This document shows positions 1 to 11,612 of a DNA stretch of 64,000 bases, piece by piece. Position 1 is the first letter of the stretch. Every line of letters begins with the position of its first letter. Source of the DNA: Agapetus fuscipes (lineage: Eukaryota > Arthropoda > Insecta > Trichoptera > Glossosomatidae); NCBI GenBank assembly GCA_951799405.1, contig OX637336.1, forward strand, positions 18,209,479 through 18,273,478, given 5' to 3'. Both the position numbers and the translations under genes were made by a program. Below the pieces are notes generated by a model that was not told the DNA's origin, did not search any database, and saw nothing but the letters and a program-made list of their open reading frames with translations.

Positions 1-12
1 CGTTCTTATTGT

Positions 13-238
13 TACGTCTTACGACTTCAGTTGAAGTGGGGTTTTCCAGCTCCTGAACCCTCAGGAACCCAGCACCCGCTGGTACCTATTTCTTGTAAAG
101 ACTGAGTTAAATCTTGCCAGTATTTTATTTTGGGGTTTAAAATGAACACAGAAACGGGAAATCATCTCTGACACCCTCGCCTCGGTGGGATTTGAACCCG
201 AGCTCACGGCAACAGACCAACTGAGCTATCGACCAGAC
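13..238 (-). repeat. SINE1 copy
   Basis: Minus-strand copy with tRNA-like head (AGCTCAGTTGG-like box A; box B GGTTCAAATCC) at 181-238, GTGTCAGAGATGATTTCCCG body, and the tail side running off near base 13. Confidence 0.85.
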
Positions 239-895
239 TGCGTACCTATATGAAATATGTTAAGATTCGAAAGGTGTTAGATCGTTAAAAAAAGAAATAA
301 AACAAAGTATTCTAGCAATTACGAATTAACTTTACAATATAGCATACATGTGAATGCTTACAAAAATTGTTCATTTAACCAAAATTTAATTACAAAATAA
401 TTTGAATGAAATTTAGAAAGATATACTTTTAAAAAAAGCAGTTACGCCTTTCGCCGCTTTATATCCTAATTCTTTAACGATTGCAAATTAGTTTTCCCCT
501 TCCATAAGTCAGGTCCGCCTCCGCTCTACCTGCGCCCCCTCCCTGTCCCCCAAAGCGGCCCTTCGCCCCTTTCAAGGGCCCCAAAAATACTCAAAAGTAC
601 CCCTCAAATAAAAAACCATACGCTCCAACTTAACAGTGGTGTTTTACTAAAAATAAATCCTCACAAAGAAGCTGAGTTACTTGCGATAAACGTTCACGAG
701 GGATACGGATTACAAAGGGAGAAACGTTCACTAAAGGTTTGTTGTTTGCCTGCGTACACAGTTTGTAGAAAGGAAGAACAATGAAGTGACAGAGACTCGC
801 AGCTTTCTAGTGCAGCCTTATCTTAGACAGTGCGGATCGAAAAATGTGTGTATTTGTAAATAAATCCATTTTTCGTTCGCTTAAGACGCTCTTCA
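239..895. other. No recognised feature
   Basis: AT-rich DNA with a C-rich patch at 505-590 (TCTACCTGCGCCCCCTCCCT). No coding signal or repeat match found. Confidence 0.5.
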
Positions 896-1110
896 GGGGT
901 TGAAGTCTCGACGACCGTCGATAGATCTTACCGTATCTATTTGAAGATAGGGTGGAATAAAACATGTCAGCGTATCAACAGCTGGTCCATTTTATATGAA
1001 ACAAAGATCAGCTTGTCAGACACCGTCATGTTCCATTCATATTCCATATTCCGTCCTATCTTCAAGTAGATACGGTAAGATCTGCCGACGCTTGTCGAGA
1101 CTTCCACCCC
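896..1110. mobile_element. M1 MITE
   Basis: Arms of about 65 bases: GGGGTTGAAGTCTCGACG, AGATCTTACCGTATCTATTT on the left and the inverse on the right ending CGAGACTTCCACCCC. The centre carries CAACAGCTGGTCCATTTTAT. No clear target duplication. Confidence 0.8.
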
Positions 1111-1496
1111 AGGGGTGCTTTTGAATTACGAGTAGTATGTTTTTTTTAATAAGCGCCATAGTGCAGTTAAAACTCAAAGCTTTACACTTGGGAACAGATG
1201 ATCGATACAGAATACTGGGCATATTGCGCTGCGAGCTATACCATGGTCCATGGCAGAGAGAGATTAAGACATTTTATCTTCGGTACGATTGTGATCACTG
1301 ATCACCGATAAAAATATACCCACATAGAATTTCATCTGTAAGGGTTCACAAAGGACCAGTAATTTGATCGATAGTTTAACGAATTTACACAACGGAGTTC
1401 GCACATTTGACACAGACAAGACAACTGTGACGTCGCCCGCTGGAATATCTAGACAGAAGGCTAATAAGTGTTTTGTTACTGGTTTCTAAATCGTCA
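1111..1496. other. No recognised feature
   Basis: Unassigned sequence between an M1 and an M2 MITE. Confidence 0.5.
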
Positions 1497-1744
1497 CCTT
1501 TGTACTTGTTTGTATTACATCCATCGGAGGTAATTTTCCATGAGAAATGTTTGTATGCGTATTAGAACAATGTGTCTGGAAAAAACTGGATATTGATTTT
1601 GAAAAAACTTAAAACAGCTCTCACACTATCGTGTTTTATGTTTTTTTTCTTTGGTCCGGTTGTGTAGAATGTGATGCTTTAGACAATTCCATTTAAAGGT
1701 CATCTTTGAATCGTTTGTAAAATAAGCCAAACGAGCTTTGGGAG
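1497..1744. mobile_element. M2 MITE
   Basis: CCTTTGTACTTGTTTGTATT left end, AATAAGCCAAACGAGCTTTG right end, and inner blocks ATGTGTCTGG, AAACAGCTCTCACACTATCG shared with other M2 copies. Confidence 0.7.
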
Positions 1745-1772
1745 AACGATATGTCTTCGCCAAAATGAGTTA

Positions 1773-2020
1773 AGTACTGTTGCGCCGGGATTCGAACCTT
1801 GAACTCCGCAAGCGCATGGTGAGGTGCTATGTCTTCTCAATTGCTCTATATGGTATGGAGGGATGGACGCTCACACATGCACTGGAGAGACGAATTGAAG
1901 CGTTCGAGATGTGTGTCTACCGAAAAATGCTTCGGAACTGCTGGCGTGATCGGGTCACCAATGAGGAAGTCCTCCAACGTATGTATACCACAAAAGAACT
2001 TGCGAAACATTAAAAAAAAA
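1773..2020 (+). mobile_element. LINE-F, RTE-like C-terminal fragment
   Basis: The frame from 1780 reads RKRMVRCYVFSIALYGMEGW, ERRIEAFEMCVYRKMLRN and RDRVTNEEVLQRM. This is the C-terminal signature of RTE-type LINEs. RT motifs are missing. Confidence 0.82.
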
Positions 2021-2425
2021 TGAAGACAAAATAAATTAGTCTTGCTAGATACGTCTTACGTTTCATTAATATTTAAAAAATGCTCCCTGATTTAATTAGA
2101 GATTTTGTAGACGGACCCGGGACAGACAGCGATGGCAGTTGTTGCTTAAAGACGCAGACCCTTTTCTTGTTTGTCCTGTCAAATTATAATAATGATATCT
2201 TAATTATAATCTAAAACAAATATTTGCAAAGCGAACATCGTGGCAGATTTAATCTGCATACTAAATTATTTAAAAAATTGGCGAATACCTGTCTGTCTAC
2301 GTGAGGCAAAGAGAAAAAGGACTTGTGCACTCCGATATACACGTTCGTTCAAACGTGCCATTTTTGTATGCGAAAAAAATAATGGAATGTGAAGAAAATC
2401 TCATAAACAGTACGCTAAAAATCGC
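2021..2425. other. No recognised feature
   Basis: AT-rich, no ORF or repeat match seen. Confidence 0.5.
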
Positions 2426-2718
2426 CGTTAAGCTACAAATATAGTGTAACTTCTTGCCGCGTTCTCCCCGAAGAGATCACATGTGGCAAATGAAACCTAT
2501 TTATTTATACAAGTAGGGAGGCCTTAAGCCAACGACTTCAATTGCAGTGCGGGTTCCCCAGCTCCCGGGGGTTGTTATTCATTTCTTGTGAAGGCCGAGT
2601 AAATGTTGCCAGTATTTTTGTTGGGTTTCAATTCATTTCTGATGCCCTCAGTGGGATTCGAACCCGAGCTCTCGGCATGAAAGGCAATTCTATCTACAAA
2701 CTGAGCTATCGCCCGACT
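2426..2718 (-). repeat. SINE1 copy
   Basis: Near full-length minus-strand copy from GTAGCTTAACGG end to head TCGGGCGATAGCTCAG. Confidence 0.85.
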
Positions 2719-3639
2719 AAATGCAAATGAAAATATCGTAATTTTACTGTTGTCGCTTTTCCTTCACTGTAAAGCTCCTTATTTTTATCAATGATTTTTT
2801 CTCTCATGTTCATGAGAAGAATATTATGGATCAAGGAGTTTTCTCAGAATCAAAATTACTTCCAAATCAAAATGACAGAAAACATCTTTCGAAGAAAGTG
2901 ACACGTGATTTCTAGTAATGTATCTGTATGCCAATTTTACTTTGACCTAAATTTATCATTCATCGACTAATAGGTTGGTATGAGGCTAACCCCCCCATGC
3001 TGTACAAACTTGGTTCACTTTTGCCAATGCCTCCTTCCAAGATTTCGTTTATTTTGTATGTACCAGTTGTAAGACCAAAAAAATATGAAGCTCCTAATGA
3101 GCATCAACATGAGCCTTGAACGTTGCATTCGACACTCTTACTTTTGAATGCAATGAGCTTACGTGCAAGAATGCCACACAGGCGTGCATCTGTATATGAT
3201 GTTTTATATGAAGTAAGCCGGTCCATTTCGCTGGGAATCTCTCCCTCGGGCCCGGCGAGTGTTGCCACGTCTTAATAAGAAATAAATAACGCAGGTAGCT
3301 TTTTAATTTGATCGTTAAGGCCGTCCCTCCCGCCGTCGCCATCTTGAGCTTTTATTTCAGGAATTTATTTATTTTTGCGGATAGTGGCGCTGCTCCAATT
3401 ATACCTATAATTACAAGGGCAGTGAAGGCTCCGCGGTGCAGTGGTTAAAATACACAGTCTATAATAAGAAAATATCATGTTCTTACGGTGCTTATTGTTG
3501 ACAAGATTCGTAGTTTTCAATAAAATGTAAAGGAACTTTTAAATTTTGCTATGACATTTAAATTAGAACTTTGTGTTTGTTTTGGTATTTAAATGGATTA
3601 TTTGTTAATTGTAAAAATTGTATTTATTGTCTATGTTCC
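2719..3639. other. No recognised feature
   Basis: AT-rich; only a short GC-richer patch at 3215-3345 stands out, with no homology recognised. Confidence 0.5.
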
Positions 3640-3750
3640 TTAACTTATAGGTTCGTATGCGGCTGACCACCCATGCTATAGAAAATGATTCACTTTGCCA
3701 ATGTCACCCCTGTTTCAGGGAAGGTCGACAAAAGTTGCTGAGTAGGTACA
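3640..3750 (+). repeat. LINE-A 3' module, truncated
   Basis: Begins TTCCTTAACTTATAGGTT and keeps about 110 bases of the module (GTCACCCCTGTTTCAGGGAA) before passing into a reversed SINE1 scrap. Confidence 0.75.
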
Positions 3751-3810
3751 CTGGTATTTTATTTTGGGTTTTGAAATAACCTCTTTGGGATTCAAACCCG
3801 AGCTATCCAC
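3742..3810 (-). repeat. SINE1 fragment
   Basis: Short minus-strand piece (TATTTTATTTTGGGTTTT, GATTCAAACCCGAGCT) fused to a truncated LINE-A module. Confidence 0.55.
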
Positions 3811-3823
3811 GCACCATGTTGCG

Positions 3824-4300
3824 GTAATTTTTATGTGCGAGTATTAGACCCTATTGTGCAGTAATTCTGTACCATCAGAGGTGTCAGTACTAACATCTAT
3901 CAGTTATCTGAGCAATGCTGTTCACATCCTTTCACTGGTGCACCCACGACTCGGTTCTGGAGCAGTTCTCCTCGCTACGATACTGTAGGTAGCCGTGGAA
4001 GGTCTGCCACTAACCCACTCTACATACCAGCAATAAGACCTAACATCTCTTCCAATATTTTTTAATATTGTAATTTTTATGTGCGAGTATTAGACTCTAT
4101 TTCTGTATCGTTAGAGGTGTCAGTACGGACATCTTTCAGTTATCTAAGCAATGCTGTTCACATCCTTTCACTGGTGCACCCACGACTCGGTTCTGGAGCA
4201 GTTCTTCTCGCTACGATACTGTAGATGGCCGTGGAAGGTCTGCCACTAACCCACTCTACATACCAACAATAACTAACATCTCTTCCAATCTTTTTCCCCT
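3824..4300 (+). repeat. Tandem duplication of a 246-bp unit
   Basis: Copies 3824-4069 and 4070-4300 share GTAATTTTTATGTGCGAGTA, CCTTTCACTGGTGCACCCAC and GGAAGGTCTGCCACTAACCC with about 93% identity by eye. Function unknown. Confidence 0.85.
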
Positions 4301-4334
4301 TGTATTTTCTGTGTGCCAAATTTTTCCATGATAA

Positions 4335-5175
4335 AAGGTGCAGTGATAAAACAATTCATGACATAACGTCACATGACAGAACATCACTCGAAATAACATG
4401 ACATGACAATGACAAAACGCCACAGAAAAGTGCATAACAATGAAATAACATCACGAGACAAAAATTGTGACATAACATTTGAATACATCACATGGCATTA
4501 CATCAAAATGACAGTAAGGCACATGACATTACATTAAAATGACATTACATTACAACGATAAAACATAACATTACAAAGACAAAACATCACATGACATGAC
4601 ATTACAATGACAAAACATCATATGAAAGATCAACACATGACAATTTATCGCGTGAAATTACATCACATGACATTACGTAACAATGACAAAACATTACATT
4701 ACAATACATCACACGACGTTACATTACAATGACAATACGTCACATGACAGTACATCACAAGACAGTACATCACATGACATTTAGTAACAATGACAATACA
4801 TCACGTGACATTACATTACAATGACAATACATTACATTAAAATGACAATAAATCACATGACATTACATTTCAATGACAGTACATCATGTGATATTGCATT
4901 AAAATGACAATACATCACATGGCATTACATTACAATAACAATACATCACATGGCATTACATTACAATAACAATACATCACATGGCATTACATTACAAAAA
5001 CAATACATCACATGACATTACATTACAATGACAGTACATCACATGGCATTACATTACAATAACAATACATCACATGACATTACATTACAATGACAATACA
5101 TCACATGACATTACGTGACAATGACAATACATCACGTGACATTACATTAAAATGACAGTAGGTACACACGTCACA
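4335..5175 (+). repeat. 31-bp minisatellite array
   Basis: Over 800 bases of degenerate repeats of CATCACATGACATTACATTA + CAATGACAATA. The unit length is 31 in the best part (4900-5100), with shorter and mixed units at the left. Confidence 0.88.
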
Positions 5176-5853
5176 TGACTTTTCACTCAATATAAAGTCG
5201 CTATGTTAACGTTGAAAATACCGAGCCTTACTGTAAGAATTTGATAACATCAATATCCGAAAGTAATTCGATACCTAATAAAAAAAAAAAATAACCAACT
5301 CCAAATTTGGACCTCCTGAAGTCGTAATGATAAGAAACTGGTGGTCCAGATGGGAGCGAGGACCCAAACTGATCCGATACACGTTTACGAACCTTGCTTT
5401 TATCAAACTATTACTTTCTCGGTCTTCCTTGGACGATTCTCTTGCTTTGTGTTGATAAAAATTAGATACACCTACAATATTATTTCGGGGGGAACAAGAT
5501 GAAATTGTGGGCCCAGTACCATCGATATATAAGGCACGTTTATGTGACAAAATTATGAATAAGTATCAGATCTTTTGATTCCTTCGACAACACTAAAGGT
5601 AATAATAATAATTTTTATTTCCATAGATAAATACAATACAATTCTGTAATAAGTGAAATACATTTTGAACTATATATTGAACAAACTTTATTTTGGAGGG
5701 CTGGAGCCTAAACTAGGTCTTGCCTGTTCTTATAGGTCTCCAGTCACTCTAAAAGGTGTGCGTTGTAACCATGGAGATACGTTGCTATGGTAACGAAACA
5801 AAAATCACAATAACTGATGCTTCATGTCGTCAGAAACTAAATAAAATTCTTCT
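5176..5853. other. No recognised feature
   Basis: Includes a 91-codon minus-strand frame (5275-5550) with low-complexity end that I do not believe is a gene. Confidence 0.5.
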
Positions 5854-5902
5854 TAATGTGTGATTCACACAGAAACAGCTCTCACCAAACAAATCATCCT
5901 TA
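5854..5902 (+). repeat. SINE2 or LINE-D 3'-tail fragment
   Basis: GTGTGATTCACACAGAAACA then GCTCTCACCAAACAAATCAT. The block is common to SINE2 and LINE-D, so the parent is unclear, though TTCACAC favours SINE2. Confidence 0.5.
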
Positions 5903-5933
5903 TATTATTGTTATTATTATTATCAAAGCCATT

Positions 5934-6192
5934 GACTTCTAGGTTGATATGAGGCTGACCACCCATACTGTAAAAAATGGTTCACATTGCCACTGTCAAA
6001 GATGTTTTAGGGAAGGTCAGCAAAAATTGCAGGATTTATTTTCAATTGAGACTTAGATTTTAATTTGTTAGTACATAATATGTAGCATTTGTAAGCGCGA
6101 AGCTACACGTGTCTGTTTGTGGGCTTGCATTTAAAATGAGTTTTATAAATTTTAATATAAATCTGTGCAACTTAGATTATAGATGAATAATC
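5934..6192 (+). repeat. LINE-A 3' module
   Basis: Divergent full-length module from GACTTCTAGGTTGATATGAG to CAACTTAGATTATAGATG. Confidence 0.8.
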
Positions 6193-7029
6193 CGCCGAGA
6201 AAAGTGTTTTTTTTTCATACAGAGAAAACATTAATCTTTTGATCATCTTTGGATTATGTTTTTGTAAATAACACGAAAAGTTTAAACTTACACAACCTTA
6301 GTCACTTAAATTATTTATTTTCTTGAATATATTAGAAGTGTTATGAATAAAATAACGAAATGTAGAGATGGTATAGTTTTGTTGTAACCGCTCCATTTCC
6401 AGGAACGCGTATCTTAGATAATATGCTTGTAATGAGTCCTTGCTCTATAACCGCCCGGGATATCTGTATGGGTATCAGAGTACATGGGTGTGTATCGAGT
6501 GTGTGTCGTATATCGCATACGGACACGGCAGAGTTACTGCCCGCGATATGGAGACACGTGTACTGTAGTGCTGTTATCTGGGGACATACAAGGCGCAAAC
6601 AGAGGTGGGAAGTACAGGATACACTGCTCATACTCATGTCTCATTATACGACACATGTTCTACTACACATCACTAGCGTTAATATTGTTATGAGTTATTT
6701 CGGGTTCAATTGCAGTTGAATTAATTTCACAGTATTTATTTTATAACTAGTTGATTACATAATATGGTTCACTCTGTAACTTCTGTCTTGTCGGTTTCAC
6801 GGCTTGGTCGTTAATGGATCTCTGAAACTACACAGATCCGCAGCCTATATTTATATGTGACCAATGCCTATTCTCGCGTGTTCCTGACCAGACGAGACGC
6901 CTCTACAATGGATATTTCTAGATAGTACTAGGAGTATCAACAGTTCAAAGTGTCATACACTCACGCCTAGACACACACACACACAGCAAGTAGACACGTC
7001 TAGGCACACCATCACAAAAACACGCAGGC
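6193..7029. other. No recognised gene; CA microsatellite
   Basis: Short overlapping frames on both strands at 6341-6719 without recognisable domains, and an (AC)n run at 6969-6984. Confidence 0.5.
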
Positions 7030-7299
7030 AGGATGAATTATTTGGTGAACGCTGTTTTTGTGTGAATCACACCTCAAGAGCCCTCTGCGAGCTCAGTTGT
7101 CGCTATAGAAAGCGCCGATTCTCCAGCAAACCCAGTTGCTATAAGGCTGGATGGACCTTTCGAAAGGTTTATGATTTTTTCAACCCAACAAGCATATTTA
7201 AAAATCTACATTATATATATTTTTATGCTTTGCCGGGATTCGAACTCACGGCCTTCCATTTACGAGTCCGAAGCGTTACCACTAGACTACGGACCGGTC
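7030..7299 (-). repeat. SINE2 copy
   Basis: Full-length minus-strand copy: head GACCGGTCCGTAGTCTAGTG with box B GAGTTCGAATCC, tail GAGGTGTGATTCACACAAAA. Confidence 0.87.
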
Positions 7300-7392
7300 T
7301 CATATGTATGTAAAAACCATTTAATCTACTTGTGACTCTCTGAGCACCATTACTCCCGACTTCCTGAGATTCTCTATCTGTGACTTACACTA

Positions 7393-7620
7393 ATGCGCCA
7401 TTGTCTAGTGGCTTAGCGCACTGTTTGTGGAGCAGGAAGGCCGGGTTCTCTTCCCGGAGGTGTAGGTACGCTGGATTAGTGAGCTGGGGCTCGGGCCACT
7501 CCCCGCCCGCAGGGAGCGCTTTGTGAGTCTATCCTCAGCCGACAATTCCACATAAACCTCCACTATTTATCCTCCATACAAACCCCGCATCTTATCTAAT
7601 CTGATTTGATCAAAGCAACA
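7393..7620 (+). repeat. SINE4 (putative), tRNA-like head
   Basis: GCGCCATTGTCTAGTGGCTT resembles a tRNA 5' half with box A, and GCCGGGTTCTCTTCCCGG gives a T-arm-like stem, about 70 bases apart end to end. It continues as a GC-rich body and ends CTTATCTAATCTGATTTGAT. One copy only, so the SINE call is by structure. Confidence 0.45.
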
Positions 7621-7774
7621 CATTTCAATGCATAACTCAAACAACTTTATTCCTGAAAGAGAAGCATTGGCATGTGGAACCGGTTCACTTTCTTAGGTTC
7701 AATCATATCTGAGTTGCAAAGATATATTAACATTTAGGAGTGTCCTCTTGACAATGATGTCAGTCGAAAGTAAG

Positions 7775-7955
7775 TACTTCTATAATCTATAATCTAAGTT
7801 GCAAGAATATATTCATCCAAAGATCTCAAATGTATGCCCACAAACAAACACGTGTAGTTCGCGCTTACAAATGCTGATTGTGTACTTACAAACAAAATCC
7901 AAACCTCAAATGAACATAAGCCCTGCAACTCTTGCCGACCTTCCCTGAAGCAGGA
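7775..7955 (-). repeat. LINE-A 3' module, truncated
   Basis: Minus-strand copy from the TATAATCTATAATCTAAG tail (about 7775) to ACCTTCCCTGAAGCAGG (about 7953). The rest of the module is missing. Confidence 0.75.
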
Positions 7956-8516
7956 GAGTAGTAAGTAACTTGAGGTAGTAAAAAGCACTATACCAATTAA
8001 GCCATCGACCGGACATCCAATATTTCTCAATTCTCATTAGATGTCAGTTCTGTTTTTGATACGGGATAGACCGTCATAATTTTTGACCCGATCCATCCAG
8101 GAGATTTGCAGCATCCAAAGCTAACTCACATTTCAAATTAGACTTTTTCTGGAGGCACTGAGTTAATTACTACGAACGGGATTATGAAACAAGGAAAACT
8201 GACTCAATAAACCATTTGGTTAGTGGGTTCTTGATGCCAAACTCCCTAGAAAGTGGTGCCGAAAAAGCTGCTATCCAAAGATTGATAAAAGCAACCGGTT
8301 AAGAAAAAGTATTATCTTGTACTCATACGAACTGAGAAGAAAAACTGGAGGACCGCGGACAGAGACAGGTAGAGGCTGAAGATAATGGAGGACAAGGAGA
8401 GATGTGGGCTGTATGGTCATTGAAGAAGAGAAGAAAAATGCATTTATAAACAAGAAATTCGCACTCAAATATTGCTTGGATTCGACTCAGAGGGGTTAAA
8501 AGAAAAAATTCAAATT
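7956..8516. other. No recognised feature
   Basis: Mixed sequence between a LINE-A module and a SINE2; 8330-8470 is purine-rich. Confidence 0.5.
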
Positions 8517-8814
8517 AGGTTGATTTATTTGATGAGCGCTGTTTTTGTGTGTATCACACCTCAAGAGTCCTCTGCGAGCTTGGCTGTCGCTGTAGAAAGC
8601 GCCAATTCTCAAGAAAGACCCAGTTGTTGTAAGGCTAGATGGACCTTTTGATGACCGGTCTTTCCTTTTCTTTGGTAAAGGTTTATGAGTTTTTAAACCC
8701 AGCGAAGAGCGAATGTGAAAAAATAAATGGTGTATTTTTTGTGCTCCGCCGGGATTCGAACCCACAACCTTCCCATTCAGAGTCCGTAGTGTTATTACTG
8801 AGCTAAGGACCGGT
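8517..8814 (-). repeat. SINE2 copy
   Basis: Full-length minus-strand copy; box B GGGTTCGAATCC; tail ends AAATAAATCAACCTAA. Confidence 0.87.
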
Positions 8815-9377
8815 TAGGGGAAACGGTCGTAAATTGGACAGCAGTCGCAGTTGTTCCTCCCGCTATAAGTCACGAATGATTCAAATGATTTCCTGATTGC
8901 TGATAGTCATAATGATAGTGCTGATAAGTCAGCAGACGAGATATTCGGCACGTACTACCAATCACTAGGTAGGTACAAGCTGATTGTTTTGCCTGTGTGG
9001 TGGAGTCTCCATGCATGACATGCCATATGTTAGGGGGTCATCTGTCATCTGCCACTAATGCCATTGATGCTAGGAATGACGGACGACCGGCCTTGACTCC
9101 TAGTGCTCTCAATTTAACACCAACATGTCATTGCACTGTACAGTCTACCGGGAAGAAAGGGAACACCAAAGAATATGGCTCACATTCGTGTCCACAAGGA
9201 ATAACTATCGAGCCTTCAGGCGCTTTTGCGCCTCTTACGTGGACCCTGGACTGGACGTTCATCCGGTCGATTGAGGACGCCAACCACAAATTTCTTGTGA
9301 TTAGCAGGAAATAGCAAGGAGCGCATCCCGATGCAGTTGCATCGAGTCAGTAACTTCGGATTTTGCCTTGTTTTCTT
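8815..9377. other. No recognised feature
   Basis: A 105-codon plus-strand frame at 8997-9314 has no recognisable domain; left out as a gene. Confidence 0.5.
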
Positions 9378-9545
9378 TAGTGAACGAACAGGTAGATCTA
9401 GAATCACTGCTGGGTCGGGTCACGACCATCGGGAAGGTCTTCCGCCACAAAAAAAATATAGCATTGCATGAACGTTCTGTGATACGCTTCCCCGGATGGA
9501 AGTGTACAAACGGAACGGGTATGAGGATGGGCTTGCGCAACTGGC
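9378..9545. repeat. R6 dispersed repeat, copy 1
   Basis: AATCACTGCTGGGTCGGGTC, ACGACCATCGGGAAGG, CGTTCTGTGATACGCTTCCC and GGAACGGGTATGAGGATGGG match 29618-29782 in reverse. The copy 1 frame is open here but stopped in copy 2, so it is probably noncoding. Confidence 0.7.
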
Positions 9546-9564
9546 TCACATTGGTGGTCTTGTC

Positions 9565-9860
9565 GTGACTAAGCTACACATATAGTGTAACTATTGCCGA
9601 GTGGAACCTATTTATTTTTACAGGTAAGGGTGCGTCTTACTTCAACCACTTGAGTTCAAGTGGGGGTTTCCCAGCTCCCAAGGGGGCTGCTACTCATTTA
9701 TTGTGAAGGCTGAGTAAACCTAATTTTTGTCGGTATTTTTATTTTGGGTTTGAAATTAGCATCAAAACGGGAAGTAATTTCTGACACCCTCGGTGAGATT
9801 CGAACCCGAGCTCTCGGCGTAGAATGCAAGCACTCCACCTACTGAGCTATCGTCTGGACT
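9565..9860 (-). repeat. SINE1 copy
   Basis: Near full-length minus-strand copy ending in AGTCCAGACGATAGCTCAG when read 5' to 3'. Box B GGTTCGAATC intact. Confidence 0.87.
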
Positions 9861-10147
9861 CACGTGTCTGAGAATATGAATTTCGATCAATGGGTCACGT
9901 ACGCGGTTAGTGGGGTCTGTGGTTGCAAGGGTCCCTCGAGACGGGACGCGTGACGTCACGGGGGGCAGACGCCCTAACTACTGCACTCACAGCGTGCGGG
10001 GACAAAAAATAAGTTGTGACTAAAAATTAAAAAAGGGAGGAGGAGTAGATTGGAACCTTGTAACATTTAATATCATTTGCAGACGTTACAGTTTGAATTT
10101 GAAAAATATAAGAGACAAAGCTATCCATTGAATTGATTACTTAAAAA

Positions 10148-10215
10148 GCGAAATGAAGCTGTATATAAGGTACAACTTGTCGCCGCGCTGTTCCCCGAAG
10201 GTGGCGGCATGTCTT
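10148..10215 (-). repeat. SINE1 3'-end fragment
   Basis: CATGCCGCCACCTTCGGGGA-like block (read on minus) with a GTACCTTATATACAGC end, abutting an M2 MITE. Confidence 0.45.
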
Positions 10216-10453
10216 CCCCTTAGTGCTTGTTTGTCTTATGTCCATCAGAGGTAATTTCACATGAACAATGTTTGTATGTGTACTGAACCGATGTGTCTAA
10301 TGAAAACTGGACATTGATTAAAAAAAACTCTCATATTATCGTGTTTTTCGTTTTTTTCTTAGCTCATATTGTATAGAATGTGATTCATTAGACAATTTCA
10401 TTGAAAGGTCATCTTTAAATGAAATGATAGATAAATCAAACTAGCACTGTGTT
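10216..10453. mobile_element. M2 MITE
   Basis: CCCTTAGTGCTTGTTTGTCT left end; inner AACAATGTTTGTATGTGTAC; right end TAAATCAAACTAGCACTGTG. Confidence 0.75.
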
Positions 10454-10527
10454 GCGTGCGTGGTTACGGGGCGAGTAAAATTTATTTATTTACGACCGGT
10501 TTCGTAAACAATATTTAAATCGTCAGT

Positions 10528-10716
10528 ACCCGTAGTACGAGTTTTTTCACAATACTCGAAGTATCGAGTATTCGAGGAAAATGTATGTGAACTTGAAAAG
10601 CACCTCTGGCATAACAAGTTCCGAAACTTTTTTTGCCAGAGGTGCTTTTCAAGTTCACATTAATTTTTCTCGAATACTCAATACTTCGAGTATTGTGAAA
10701 AACTCGTACTACGGGT
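10528..10716. mobile_element. Foldback element FB1
   Basis: 189-bp imperfect palindrome; arms ACCCGTAGTACGAGTTTTTT and GAACTTGAAAAGCACCTCTG with their inverses. No target duplication seen. It begins at the LINE-B-like tail at 10717. Confidence 0.8.
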
Positions 10717-11220
10717 CTTGTCTTGTATCCTGCCGCCATTATTCTAGGGGTGGCCGGTACCTCCACACAAGTGCCTCCACTTGACTCTGTCCTTGCATAC
10801 TTTTTTCATCTTATCTAATTTCATCATTTTTTTAATGCATGCTCTTCTCTTGTTTCCACTCTGTAAATTCCATTCATTCGCAATCTCACTTATCTGAACA
10901 ATACATTTTTTCCTAGGTCTTCCCCTTCCACGCTTACCTATAACATTCCCTTTATACACTATTTTTGTCAGTCGGTCTTCATTCATCCTTTCAATATGTC
11001 CAAACGATCGCATCACACTTCTTTGAACTTTCACTTTCACGCTTTCTTTTACTCCGCATTCATTCAGAACCCATTCGTTTCTCACTCTATCTTTCAGTGT
11101 TTTTCCTATCATACTTCTCAAATGAGCCATTTCTACCTTATACTTATACCTTATACTTTATTTACTTCTCTTTCATTCACTGTCCACGACTCGCTTCCAT
11201 ACATCAGGGTCAGTACTCGG
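10717..11220 (-). mobile_element. LINE-B-like 3' fragment
   Basis: On the minus strand an open frame at 11130-10744 reads MAHLRSMIGKTLKDRVRNEW, RSVMRSFGHIERMNEDRL, RGRGRPRKK and WRHLCGGTGHP, then the tail GGCAGGATACAAGACAAGAC. It mixes LINE-A-like and LINE-B-like wording, so it may be a third subfamily. Confidence 0.82.
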
Positions 11221-11612
11221 CAACAATATACAATTGTGTACAGTTGCAAAATATAACTTAAGTAAAAATATAAAATTAACATTATTTCTCCAAGGGCTGG
11301 CGGTAGGGATGAGGAAGGGGACTTTAACTGACTTTTTACTTTTTTTGTAGCAATAAATGTAACCCGATTTCATCTTGCCCAAATTTGTTTAAATTATACA
11401 GAAATGACCATAAAGCGTCGGAATCGGGACACCCCGTGAACTAGGATATTTTAATGAGCCTCTAATGCACAGGAGGTGTTAAAATACACCGCGTGAACGT
11501 CCCAACATTGACATGCTCGCGTGATGTATGGACGAAACGTTGGGCGCGAACAATGCGCGGGAATGCGGTGCTTCTTACCGAACCCAGATAACGCAACGTC
11601 ATCTATTGGGAC
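11221..11612. other. No recognised feature
   Basis: Unassigned sequence between LINE-B-like and LINE-A copies. Confidence 0.5.

Noticed and set aside
4335..5175. Regular repeats that might suggest a CRISPR array
   Set aside because: Units are adjacent and degenerate without unique spacers, and the DNA is eukaryotic; it is a minisatellite.
5275..5550. 91-codon minus-strand ORF
   Set aside because: No domain, ends in a low-complexity run, no splice or promoter context.
6341..6719. Overlapping ORFs on both strands
   Set aside because: Neither has a domain or splice signals; overlapping frames suggest chance in a slightly GC-richer stretch.
8997..9314. 105-codon plus-strand ORF
   Set aside because: No recognisable domain and composition like the surrounding noncoding DNA.
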